Of a stretch of 64,000 nucleotides of DNA, positions 1 through 39,700 are shown piece after piece; within the stretch, counting starts at the first letter, position 1, and each line of letters begins with the position of its first letter. This DNA comes from Anas platyrhynchos (taxonomy: Eukaryota; Chordata; Aves; Anseriformes; Anatidae). The stretch covers positions 8,490,501 to 8,554,500 of the forward strand of contig NC_092621.1 of the NCBI RefSeq assembly GCF_047663525.1. Direction: 5' to 3'. The translations under genes were made by a program, and so were the position numbers. The notes beneath the pieces were generated by a model that was given only the letters and a program-made list of their open reading frames with translations, was not told where the DNA came from and made no database searches.

Positions 1-27451
<27,451 letters not shown>

Positions 27452-27539
27452 CTTGAAACAACCGCCACTCCCAGCCTGCCCCCCGCCGCCCCCCCGGCGC
27501 TCGCCGCCCATTGGCGCGGCCGGCGGGCGGAAGAGAGGG

Positions 27540-27558
27540 GCATTCTGGGAGGGGTAGT
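27540..27558 (-). promoter_or_regulatory. ZNF143/THAP11 (SBS)-like motif 1
   Basis: The plus strand reads GCATTCTGGGAGGGGTAGT, the reverse complement of an ACTAC...TCCCAGAATGC element. It matches the known long ZNF143/THAP11/HCFC1-associated promoter motif at most positions and is oriented towards KIAA1328. Confidence 0.65.
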
Positions 27559-27598
27559 CCTTGCGGAGCACTCCGCCAGCGGGGCGGTGCTGCCTCCG

Positions 27599-27618
27599 AA
27601 CTACCGCTCCCATGAGGC
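27599..27618 (+). promoter_or_regulatory. ZNF143/THAP11 (SBS)-like motif 2
   Basis: The plus strand reads AACTACCGCTCCCATGAGGC, matching the ACTACA-TTCCCA core arrangement with a few changes. It is inverted relative to motif 1 and oriented towards TPGS2. The two motifs are about 40 bp apart. Confidence 0.55.
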
Positions 27619-27675
27619 GCAGCGGCGGCTACGGCGGGGGAGGAAGGACAAGAGGGGTCAGAAAGCGGGGTCGGC

Positions 27676-27745
27676 ATGGAGGAGCGGCCGCACGGGCTCA
27701 GCCCGCACCTGGAGCGGCTCACGCTGGGCGTGACCCGGATCCTGG
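27676..27745 (+). CDS. TPGS2: TPGS2 coding exon 1
   Basis: The ATG in GGCATGGAG opens 23 codons, [20 protein letters not shown] then RIL, plus one base. The donor is G|GTGAGC. An upstream ATG at 27612 in another frame would overlap this start if transcription begins above it. Confidence 0.93.
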
Positions 27746-30700
27746 GTGAGCGGGGGGACGGGGGGAAAGGGGGGGACATTGGGGGGGTGGGGGAGTGACC
27801 GACCCCTGTGCTCGGCTCTGGTGAGGCCGCACCTCGAGTACTGTGTTCAGTTTTGGGCCCCTCGCTACAAGAAGGACATCGAGGTGCTTGAGCGGGTCCA
27901 GAGAAGGGCGACGAAGCTGGTGAGGGGCCTGGAGAACAAGTCCTACGAGGAGCGGCTGAGGGAGCTGGGCTTGTTCAGCCTGGAGAAGAGGAGGCTCAGG
28001 GGCGACCTTATCGCTCTCTACAGATACCTTAAAGGAGGCTGTAGCGAGGTGGGGGTTGGCCTGTTCTCCCACGTGCCTGGTGACAGGACGAGGGGGAATG
28101 GGCTTCAGTTGCGCCAGGGGAGTTTTAGGTTGGATGTTAGGAAGAGCTTCTTTACTGAAAGGGTTGTTAGGCACTGGAACGGGCTGCCCAGGGAGGTGGT
28201 GGAGTCACCATCCCTGGAAGTCTTCAAAAGACGTTTAGATGTAGAGCTTAGGGATATGGGTTAGTGGGGACTGTTAGTGTTAGGTCAGAGGCTGGACTCG
28301 ATGATCTTGAGGTCTCTTCCAACCTACACAATCCTGTGACAGCCGCACACTCCCCACTCCATCACTGCGTTCTTTCATTCTGGTTCTTTCTCCATTTTTC
28401 CACGCCTCCCAGCTGTTTCACACATCTTTGCCCAGTTAAGTCATCCAAGCTATTCCACCATGTTAATTCGAGTCCCTGAACTACAAATTTGGAGGAACAT
28501 TACCAATCTCTTACAGTTTTCCTTTAGCAAAAGGTATCTAGATCAAAATTATACCTTACTCGGTAGTTTGCAGCCCTAGGAGCTATCATACTTCAAAATA
28601 TGTCCTGGTAAGTCCCATGAAGCCAGTGGGTGCTTTCCTGCAAAGTATAACAGAAAAACAGCTAAAAGGTTTTTAACTCCTGAGTTTGTGAAACGCTTTT
28701 TCAGAGGATAGAAATGATCTCATAATGAAACTCAGCCCTTTCAAACAACAAAACTTAGCACACTCAGTAATGGGAGCTTGAGGCCCAGTTTTCCAATACC
28801 TTTATGAACAAATGTTCATGGCACCATTTCTGAAAACAAATCTTCCTTTAGACAAACTCTGTACAGGAGTTTTTGTTTGTTTGCTTGTTAAAATTCTAGT
28901 ATATGTGGAAGTCCCTGCAAAGTAGGAGATTTCTCAGAAGCACTATGAAGATTTAGAAGGGAGGAAAAAGAGGGGCATCCGTTTCCATTTCCAGTACGAT
29001 TCAGTTTGATGAAATCAAACCTGACCAGAGCAGGTGTATACTTTGCTATTTGCAGTCTTTATTAGGTAAGAATTTAACTATTCCATCAGTTTCACAAAGA
29101 TGTTGAGAGTTTATCCAAAGTGCAGGAAGTCTTAGTGCTACCATAAGGATTGGTTCCTACTCCAGCTTTGTGCTCAGACCATTACATCAGGTCTTCCGGC
29201 TTTCATGCTGGTAAGCATTGTGGAAGCTTCTGGATGAAATATCCTAAAAGCAGGACAGAGTTTACTGTGACCTTAATTCAGAATAGTTTTAACTGGGAAA
29301 ATTCATTCTCCTGAACTAGTCAAGCTTTATCCTGCGTCTTTTCTCTAACTTAGTTGGCTTCCCGATTTCTTCCATCTGGAAGAAAAAGCAACCCAGAGCA
29401 GAGTTATCCTTCTCTTCCTCCTTAATATTTAATAGAGCTCCTGTCCGTACTTATACACATCTGTTAAATGTGGTCTTCAGCTCACCCACGGGATATTTTT
29501 AATATAACATTCAGGCTTTTAAGATGGAGTTTCTCTTTCTTTTGATCTTGGATTTGGTTCAGACCTCTTTAGAAGTTGCAGCTCGCTTATTCTTAGACAT
29601 CTTCCTATGACTGATAGGATATTAAATCTTCCATCATCCCAGCCGAGCCTTTGTGCATGATGAATTAAACATCCCTGCTGTTTTCTTTGATCACAGAAAT
29701 AACAATTACTCTGTTATTATAATCTCTTAACTTGTTATAAGACTTGCATAGCTTAGAAGGAAAAGGCTGGTTAGATCATTGATTCCACACGGTTCTTTAG
29801 AAGCAGAATACATATGGAAAGCTTTTGAGCAAGAGACAGATCCCCCTGCCTTGCACCCAACTATTTGATGTGAAACTTGGCAAGGCATCAGAGAGTCTTC
29901 TGTGTGCTGGGCCCTGCTCAGGCCTGAAGGATTATCTAGGTGACCTACTATTATTATTATTATTGTTATTTGAACTTGGAGTTTTGTTTTCTGGTGCTAT
30001 GCTTTGTCTTTTAAATTATCTGACAACGTAAAAATCAATACTTGCAAATAAAGCAACATTCAGACTTCCGGGAACTGAGTGCTGCTCTTTCACCAGCAGA
30101 ACAGACAAGGGCAACACCACTGCTGGAATGAAAAGCCCAGAACTGGAGATAAAAACCAAACCAAAGCTCACTGGTGCCTGCCTTTCCTGTCTAGTGCACT
30201 GTGTATGTTTTATCAGAAAGCAATTACAATATGTGTGACTGCTTCGGGAGCAAATACTTTCACTCACAGCAGAGCCAGTCTTGAAAGCCCTGCATAGTGA
30301 TCACTTCTACTCTACCGCCTTGTGTGCTGGGCTTGCAATTCCCACAACAAGAAGTAAGTAGTCTTTCTGGACCCGATCCAAAGTGAATGAAGTCAGTGGG
30401 AACTATTTCAGTTGGCTGTAGATGAAGTAAAACATTATAAAATAATAAGTGCGAGGGAGACTGTCACACATCTGCAAGGATAGCACCACGTAGATTAGCA
30501 TCTTGCATTTATGTAGCATTCTTTCCCATAAAATATTGAGATGATTTTTATAAATGATGAGCTCAGTGCTCGTAACAGATTTGCATGTGTCCAGCTGGGC
30601 TTCCAAAGGACCAGTGTTTGCTCATGCAGGTTCAGATTCTGCGTGTGTTCAAACCCAGCGCTGAGATGTGCCTGTCTTTGAGGAACATGGTTGTTAACAA

Positions 30701-33700
30701 TTCATGGCAGCGCTGTGCAGTATCTTGTGTTAAGCTGAGCACGTCCTGCCTGAGTGAAACCACAGGGCACACTTAGAGGGATTCGTCTCTTTTGAGTTTG
30801 CCCAGGAACCCATGGCTAATTTTTTTTCTTTTTGTTTTCCACAAAGTCTCTGCAAATGATCAGACCTTGAATACAAAATTTACGCCTGTATCTATCTATC
30901 TATATATAGATGCACGCACAGAGGCACTCTTGTTTTTATAAACCCATCAAAGGATGGCATCTCGTGCAGCACTAGGCATCCTCATGCCAAGACACATGGA
31001 GTACAATTACAGACAAAAGAAAGCGACTGCTCAGTCACCAGCACAATGTTTGCAGTCATTAATGCCTTTTTCCCAGCTGTCAGTCAAGTTAGCTCGCAAA
31101 ATTGTCTGGCTAACAGTGCCTGGTTGTCACCCGTGCCAGCTGCAAACACGCTCCTCTCTTCCTTTTAGAGACTTCTCCAGGAGTTGCTGAAGTGACGTTT
31201 GTGGAGAAGGAGCCAGCGGAGCGCCACGCAATTATTTCATGGGAACAAGTGAGTATTTTCCTGGTAATACTGCAGCGAGGTTGGTCTGAGAGTACAGCAG
31301 CCCGTGGAGAGTGTCATATGCAACGGCTGCTTTGTGAGACCACCTATTACCAAGGCTGATGCAGAGCGAAACCCTTTTTTGCTTTTGGTAGATCAGGTAT
31401 TGCTCCGTTTTTAGGCTATCTCATGCACCTGTTCTGTTAGAGAAATTCCATCAGTGTGTATGCACTCAGAGTGACACCTCTAAGAAGGAGCAGTGGTGAC
31501 TCAGTGGAGAACAGACAATGTTCTGACCCAGGTCTGAAACTATTTCCCAAGACCCTTGCAGGCAAAATGAAGCTTTTAACTTACAGCCTTTAAAGGTAAA
31601 GGCATCAAGATGGAAAATACCAATGAGCCACAGAGTTCATTCCAGTTATCCCTTTCTCTTTTTAGTCTCAGCTAGTCACTATTTGTCATAGCCCCCATGT
31701 CCTCTGACTAATAGACCCAATCCTTTTGCCAAAGCACATCCCACTGTCCATCCTAGAACACCACAAGGAGCACGAGCAACCTCAGCTCCCTGTTCACTGA
31801 CCTCGCTGCACCAGGCTGTGTGCTCCTGAATACTGTCGCGTGACTTTGGCAGACAGAGATGGCACTTCTAGTCCTCTTTTTGGACATACATACGTTTGTC
31901 AGTCCCATACCATGGGAGAAGAACTGCTTTTTAGGTATTTCTCACGTGTTGGGAAGGAATTGTAGCTGACTGGCCTTTGGGAAGGAGCATGGCAGAGAAT
32001 GGAGTTGAGTGAATTGTCCTCCCTACAACCCTGACTATTCCCGAATGCACATTATCCCAGACACTGCACTTGTTTCCACTACCTAAAATAACATCCCCTT
32101 TGCAACCTAGCTATTTACAGTTGTTTTCCAAAGTAGTAGTGAAAATTCTTGCACTAGTTCTGGTAGCATTCTATCCTATTTAGTGATGTTTATGAATAAT
32201 CCAGGTCAGAATATGTGTGATGGAAACCTGTGTTAGTTACTGGAACTTGTACGGTAGCCCCTAACTGTGGTCAGGCAGAAATGTCCAATTTTTCAGGCTC
32301 ATGTGAACCGGTTCCTGATTTCCTGTAGCTGTTCGGGTGTTGGATTTACAGGGCTGGAAGGTGTGAGGCACCCTGGCTGTGAGCCATCACAGGTCTGGGA
32401 GCAGCAGAGTGAGGTTCACTCTCTTTCTTCTGGAAAGGAAAAGAGGACTGCTCCTCCAGAACAGGTTGTTCTCATTTGCAGGTGTTTCCCATCCTCAAAA
32501 TTATATCAGGTTTGTTTTAAATTTTAACTGTTCTTGTAAAACCAAGCTTTGAAATGCTTCACCCAACACACTTTGTTCTGAAGTTGTTGAAACTTCAGCT
32601 TTTCTTCCCCTCATGAAGGAGATAGGTTAATTGCGGAAATGAGGGGTGAAAATCAAGTAGATACAGTTGGACTGGTCTACTAACAGTAAAGCAGTTCACT
32701 TGGCTGTTTCCTTTTTGTTTCCAGTTGTACTGAATAGATTTGAAATCTTCTTTCTTGAATTAAAAGATAATTTTTTTTTCCTTTATTTCATGAGCTGTGG
32801 GGATGAAGTCTGATACCTATCACAGTCCACACAATTGCAGCGTGTCCTGGAGCGATGATTAAGAGCAAGGCCCTTCAGGGGTGAACTTGCACCTCTTTTT
32901 TCTACAAACTCACCCTGCTTGCTTCTCTTGGTATACGTATTCATGTTACTTTCATCAGTGTTTTCTCATAGCCACTAGATGGCAACACGAATGCACGTAA
33001 TCACTTTCTCCACGGCTGAGCTTTTAACACACGGTCTTGACATGGACAGTATTTTTAACTCCCCGCTACATATTTGGCTTGGAAACTATTTGCAGGCCTT
33101 TTTATGCAATGTAGGGAAAAAATGGTTAAACTATACCCCAAATTATGCTCTTTTTTTTTTTCCCCAAAAAATCCCATCTTTTTATTGAGACGCACCAAAT
33201 AAAAGCTCTACTCTTAAGATATATATATATTTAAACAGTTCTTCTAGAAGCATTTTTTTTTCCAGTCCCATTTCAGTTTTGCAAAAAAAACGTATTTCTG
33301 CCGAGAGAAAATCCCTGGTATTCTGAAACTTTTGTAAGAAAAATCAGCCTTTTTAGTTATCAATTATTAAACTTGTACTTTAATAATGTTGGCAGTATTT
33401 TTTATTTTTCTTTGCTTGTCTCAATCCACTGTGTTAATTAAAATGGGCTGTGCCTGTTTTTTTCCAAGTATTTAACTGGATGCTGTGGTGGAAGTTTTAA
33501 AACCTTAGAACAGCTTATTGAACGCCAGTCAGCTGCAATGAGCTCTACAAGAGAAGGTGAGCATTTTGACAGGTTACAGTGCAGTAATGCAGCAAGAGAA
33601 CAGAAGAGATTTTTCCAAGCCTTTCTTTTAGACACAGGCAAGCAGAAAGAGCTGCTAACCTGAAATCAATCCTGAATATTGCGTTGGAAATCAGCACACT

Positions 33701-36700
33701 CACACAAATATTTAAGATACGTGTTTGTCAGGTACTTACGTGGGTAACATCACTTCCCAAAAACTTAAAGCGTTTCAAAATATTTGAATGAAAGCAGGTA
33801 ATTTTTCATGATTCTGGGTATTTCAGACCTGTGAAGATGTTATCTTTTCCCAGAGAAAGTGAGACAAACAGTAGAAGGAAGAGTAGAGACAGAGCTTTCA
33901 GGTCACTGGAATGCCAGTGCTAATAACCATATATCCTGCTATGATTCAGTTCCCACTCCTACACCTTGGTTGGCAACTGCCCTGCTACCCTCTACATGCA
34001 GTTTGTAAGAGCAGCCATGGCACTAAAATATTGGTAGGAGGCACTCTGGTATCTGCAGTGACGGTGGCTGATCTAGATTTCCTTTTTGCCTTAACTGGAG
34101 GAGAAATAAGTCACCCAGATCATTGGTTTGCTTTACAAAAATACAAAATTGCAGCTGGTAGGGGGAGCTGGGAGTCCCAGGGCTCAGCACCTCAGCAAGG
34201 CACGCAGAATGAAGGAGGTCGTTTTGCCAGTTCCTCTAATTGGCTTCCTAAGTGTCCAAGCTGTCCTCAGCTGGCTCTGGAGCACTGATATTCTACAACT
34301 CCACATGAGTAATCTTTTGTTTCTTCTTACGACCTTTGTCTACAAAGGTTTATCTTTCTGTAATAAAATAGGAAAAAGCCTGCAGGCAGTATGGGGCTTT
34401 CCTGATGTGGGCTTTTTTAGGCTGCCAAACGACTCAGAAGCTCTCTGCATGTGAATCCCACTGGGAACTGTTCCTGGCTATTCTAGAAGCCGTCCTCATC
34501 GTTTCTACCACATCTCCTTTTGCCTCCAAAATCAGCGTGCAGGTGCACAGATCCACAGGGCCCCTTCTTCCCATCCTTTTGCAATGCCCTCCCTCAGTGC
34601 CTGACACCCAGGAGCACAGGATCTGCCCTCCTTCCACCTGCCCTGTGGCACAGCAGGAGGGAGAGCTGCAGACATGGAGCCGGCAGAACCAGTGCACAAG
34701 GAAAGGTACAGTTCTTCAGGCTGCTTAATGGGGAGCAGGCTGAAGTACTTCTGGGAGGCAGTTAGTGTTTCTGGTACAGAATTTTCCTCCTGTGGAGCCT
34801 TACAATAATCTGATTTAAAATACTGGCTGCACAGCATCATCCTTGAGAACTGCCACATACTGTTCTCTGCAGCAGGGAATCGGGCCCACCCCAGCCCTCT
34901 GCCTCTCCATAAGAGGAACGGACAGGAAATTCTGGGAGCCCCAACGGGATCAGAGTTATACATGTAAACGACAAAAAAGGAAGTCTCAGTAGGTTACGAA
35001 AATTAACCTGTCAGCTAGGGTAGGCTGGTCATGAAGACAGGGGGAAAGAAAAGTGGCTGCTGATGTACTCTACTTGGAAGCTGTGAGAAGTGGCATAAAT
35101 CCCTTCTTCCTCTCCTAAGAAGTTGGATAGCAATCGTTTGGATTTTCAGAGAAGTTTCTCTACAGCTGTATGCTTTGATTGCTATCCATTTCTTTAGGAT
35201 ATTTGCTTGGGAGGCATTCTTTCAATACTGATTTATGGGAATTGCTGCACGTCAGTGATTTACCTCTGGATCCAGTGTTCGGTTCTTGGCAGCAAAGCCT
35301 CCCTGTTTCTAATATTCTTTATCCTCAAGGGACTGTGCTTTCTTGGGAGACTATTTGGGGATATTATGGACAATAAACAAAAGGAATAGACCTCACACAC
35401 CATATTGGGCACTTGGGATATTCTGTTTTATGAGCTGATGAGTGTAACCAGATGACTGGGATGAAAACGGCTGTTTGCCAGGGCTGTGGTTAAGCAAATT
35501 CTGGCACGTTTTTAGGAATATTGTGTTTTATGGGGCTGGAGATCACAACCCTGGAAACTACCAGTTGAGCAGGGGGAATATAGCTGCTAGAGATTAAGCC
35601 ATTTTTGTTATACAGTAATGGCTTGGTTCTCTGTCTCTGCTGTCAAAAAAACACTGTTCTGAAGTCATAGAGTCATGTGGCTAAGCATATCATGACATAT
35701 TAGTCCTTTCTGTCAGATGGGAGAGAAAGGTATTAATAAAGCTTTGTAATCTGTTTTACCAGATCTGCTCTGGTACAGCATTTCCCACCAGCATTTGGGA
35801 AGTCAAATGAGGGGACATGTTTAGGAGAATCCAAAGGGGGGAGGGTGGCCAGCTGGAGAAACATGTACGTGTAGCTGGTTCCTTCCAGAAAAAGGAGGAT
35901 TCGGAGTACAAGGCCTTTCCAGACATGATTTTTGTGCAGGGACCTGTCATCCCAATGGATCTGGTTCTCCCACTTACAGAGAGACACCCACCAAAACCAA
36001 GAGAGATATTCCCATATATATCCCATATATTATTTTTTTTTTTTCTGCTGGGATATATTAGTAAAAATGGGGGGAAAGGGGAGTGTGTGTTTAAAAGTGC
36101 TATGTAAACATTTCTGCTCTTCTGAGGCTTTGTAGCAGGTCCGTCGTATTTTCTTCATAGCTTTAAACCTAGTCGCTGTGCTTGTAGCTACAGCTTGAAA
36201 TTAGAAGTGGTGAAAGTACAGCATGAAACTGTAAATATTTAGTGCTGAGGAGAACCCACAGAAGAAGGTGTGTTTGTTAAAGGCATTTGAAGAACTTCAG
36301 ATATGTTCATGTGGTTTAGTAATCTTCTGAAACTTACCAGCAGGCCCTTGGCCATCAGCAGGCTCTTATCAGATGATCTTCAGGTCTTATCAAAGCAAAG
36401 TTTCTGTAGTATCAGATTCTCTGCTTCAGTAGCTGTCACCTCTGGAGATTTTGGCAAGCTGGGTTAGGAAAACACTGTGTTAGTGACAGGCTGCTGATGT
36501 GCTGGGTAAAGCAAAGTGCCCTCTTGCAAGCTGCAAAGCCATTAGTATCTAGGACTTGTCAGTTGTCAGCTGAAGGCATAAATGGATATGCCCAGAAAGT
36601 GCATTATTTAGCGCACAGGAGTGAAGCTTGGGGGTGAGATACGGGTTCCTGCATTGTCTGTATGCCACAGCTTAGGGGACAGGGACCGTAACAACTCAAA

Positions 36701-39700
36701 GAATAGGCTGCCCAGATCCTTAGGTGGGGAAGGGATGTGGACAGGAGGAGGCCAGAACCTTTCCTTCTTCATACCAGTCACTGAAGACCAGAAGCCAGCA
36801 CAGCAGCTAAATGCACAGGTAGGAGGTGGCTCCTGCTGGAGAGACGCGTTGAGGAAAAATTTGCAGGTAACTGGATATGCATGGGCTGCAGACATGGGGA
36901 AGAATCCGATCACTGTTCTGAGGATGTTACAAATCCAGTCCCAGCAGCAGGATGGTGATGGAAAGCTATTAGTGTGACACCTCTGTTTTCTCCAAAGCAA
37001 GTCTGTAGCTGCTCTGAAATTCATCTAGGCCTCTGAGGCCAAGTTAGGAATACCTACCCGAATAACATCTGGATCTATGGCATGATAAGCTCATGTGGGG
37101 GACAGCTCTGCTGAGCTTTAAATGCTCTTAAAGTTTGTATTTTTGTATTTTCTTGTTCTGAGTGTCAAACCCACTGCACAAAGAGCAGACCATATCCAAA
37201 AGGGTATCTCTTAAACGGGTTTAATGAAAGAAGTAGACCTCTTTTTTTTTCTTTTTTTTTTTTTTTTTGAAAAAGGCTGGAAATCCCATCACAGAAGCAC
37301 TCGAGTCAGATATGCCATGTTGCAAATCTCACGTTATTTGTTCGTTTTCCCTGTAAATGGTGGCTGCCTGAGTCCTGTGATTATATATACGTCTCAGATG
37401 TATGTTTTTAAAAAGCTGTCTGTCCTTCTGGTTTAATGCTGGAGTTTGACCCCCAAGGGGCTAATTTATGTCTTTGTTTCTGAGAAGGTTTAAAAGCACT
37501 GAAAAGGGAGAATGACCAAAAGTTGCAACTTGGAGATTCAGACTGCAGTTAGGAAAACTTTTCATTAAGGAGGATGCTGCAGCTCTGGGACAAATCACAA
37601 ATTTTGGAACTAGCATCACTGGAGACTTTAAAGATTTGGCTAGACACACACAGCTCATCTCTTCAAACTTCTTAGTAATTAAACTCAAGTTTTCGGGACT
37701 TACTCTCATGGAATCTTGAGTTGATGCTTTAAATGTGAATTCACCTCAATCTTCTATAGACTTTTTTTCACTAAAACAACTGCAGACGAAGCAACCAGTA
37801 AGTCCTTGCACCATACATGTTGCCTGTCTTCTTAAAAGTGACATGCTTCTGTACCGTTTCATTTTGTGTTCTCACCACATCAGTGGGAGTGAAGGGCAGT
37901 ACCTGCAGCTGGCTATAGTTCTGTAGGCTTCTTGTTGTTCTGAGGATTAAGCCTTTATCCTCCCTCCTTCATATTTGTTGCTTGAGCATCCAAGTTAAGA
38001 AAGGCTTCTTCCACAGTGAAGGTAGGCATAGGAGAAGGATCTTGTGTCTTAGAAACACTCTTAACAGCTCAATGCAAGTGCCTCTTTCACGGTTGGCTCA
38101 GAAGGAGGCACGCTTTGGAGTCCCAGCTCAGTGCCAAAGTTTGGTGGGATGAAACCAGGCCAGCACATTTGTAAGACTGGCTCTTTGTGTTTTCACACGC
38201 ATACTGTTAAGTGAAATGTGAAACCAGCTTGAGTATGGGCAACTGTTGAGTCTGTGCGTCTCTCACCTACTTGGAACTGAAAACTCTCAAAGAAAAAAGA
38301 ATCTTTGTTCTACTATTATACGTACTTTAGTGAAGCAGGTAGGCTTAGTCTGATTTCACTTAAAACAAAATGCTGTTCTTGTAAGCCATAAAGATGTATG
38401 AAGAAGCTGGTTGTCCTTATGCCTGTGATCCTGAAGAAGTGGTTAGTATCACAGGATGATGGGTTGTCTCATTCGGGGAACAGCCTGTAATCATCTTCTG
38501 ATGACAGACTGCTCTTTGTGAAATTTGCTCTCATCATCTTTGTTAATACAGTAGCACAGACTCAAGAAATGTACAGTTTTCTCTCAAGTTTCAAGGTTGA
38601 CCTGATTTGAGTCATCTTGGAGTTGAGCAAAACATTTTGTGGCAAATACTTCTGTACTAATATTCAGTTGCTCTGTGTGTTTGAGGCATGTTCTGTATTT
38701 TCCCATAACACTCGGGGCCTCTTGTGATTTGCAGAAAAACTCCTGCGTGTTGCCAGAGGATTTAAAGAACTTCTATCTCATGACCGATGGCTTCCAGATG
38801 ACCTGGAGTGTGAAGACTGATGGTGAGTCCATGTGTTCCTCTCTCCTGATACCCTCATTTATTTGCAGACAGTCTTGTCTGTGCAGAATCTCTTCAGTTT
38901 TAAACTTTCTTTTTGCATTCAACACACATCAGCACCGTGCGTTAGTCTGAGCAAGAGTCATGCACACACATCAAGTCATTTCGAATGAAAAATTAGCACC
39001 ATTCCTTAACTTGAAAAAAAAAGAAGTACTTTGTCTATTAGACAGCTTGATCAGTCACTAGAAAACTGATCTCTGATTCAATAAGTGAGTGCAGATCTGC
39101 ATTGTATTGTAGGCGATTTTAGAAATGTCTTGATGAAGTGAAAAAAAGTATGAGTGCACATCAGAAGTCCCTGTCTTTGCAACAGGGCAAAAGCTGTTGT
39201 TTGCACATGCTGGACTTCTACAGGAGAGATGTACACCAAACACTGTCTAGAAACTAAACAAGGCTGAATGACATAAAAACCATTCCGTAATAAATATACT
39301 GGACATTTGTCGACACCCAGATTTAGGTATGTTGTTTAAATCTAGTACCTGGATTCCCTCTGTGGTTCATGGAGAGAGAAGCAGCTCTAGCACATTATCC
39401 CACCATAAGGCAGTAAAAGGAGTCACCATCAGAAAATGCTGCTTTCTCGTTAAAAGTGTGTGTATTTGCATATATATATATATATGCAATCCAGAGAGAC
39501 ATGATACGCACTCCATTTAAAATGGCAAACTGAATAAAAGGCCAGAATTGGGACCTTGTGTTAACAAAATAATCCCTCTCTCTTTTTCCATTTCTGCAGT
39601 ATGAGGAAGGGACTGTCCTCTACCACATAAACATGTGAATTACACATTGGAGTATGAACCATAAGGAGTGCTGTAGAAAATCCTTCACATCATTAGTATC

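Larger units (their letters stand above)
27746..31168 (+). other. TPGS2 intron 1
   Basis: This 3.4-kb intron begins with a strongly G-rich 50 bp, then a CR1 copy from about 27.80 to 28.34 kb. Short (ATT)n and (TATC)n repeats follow at 29.95 and 30.89 kb. No other exon is supported. Confidence 0.75.

Noticed and set aside
27746..28264. 172-codon open frame as an independent gene
   Set aside because: It is the C-terminal reverse transcriptase part of a truncated CR1 LINE with no start of its own.
35179..35376. 65-codon plus-strand frame in TPGS2 intron 2 that reads like protein
   Set aside because: No recognisable family, no acceptor-donor pair in phase with the TPGS2 exons and no repeat signature.
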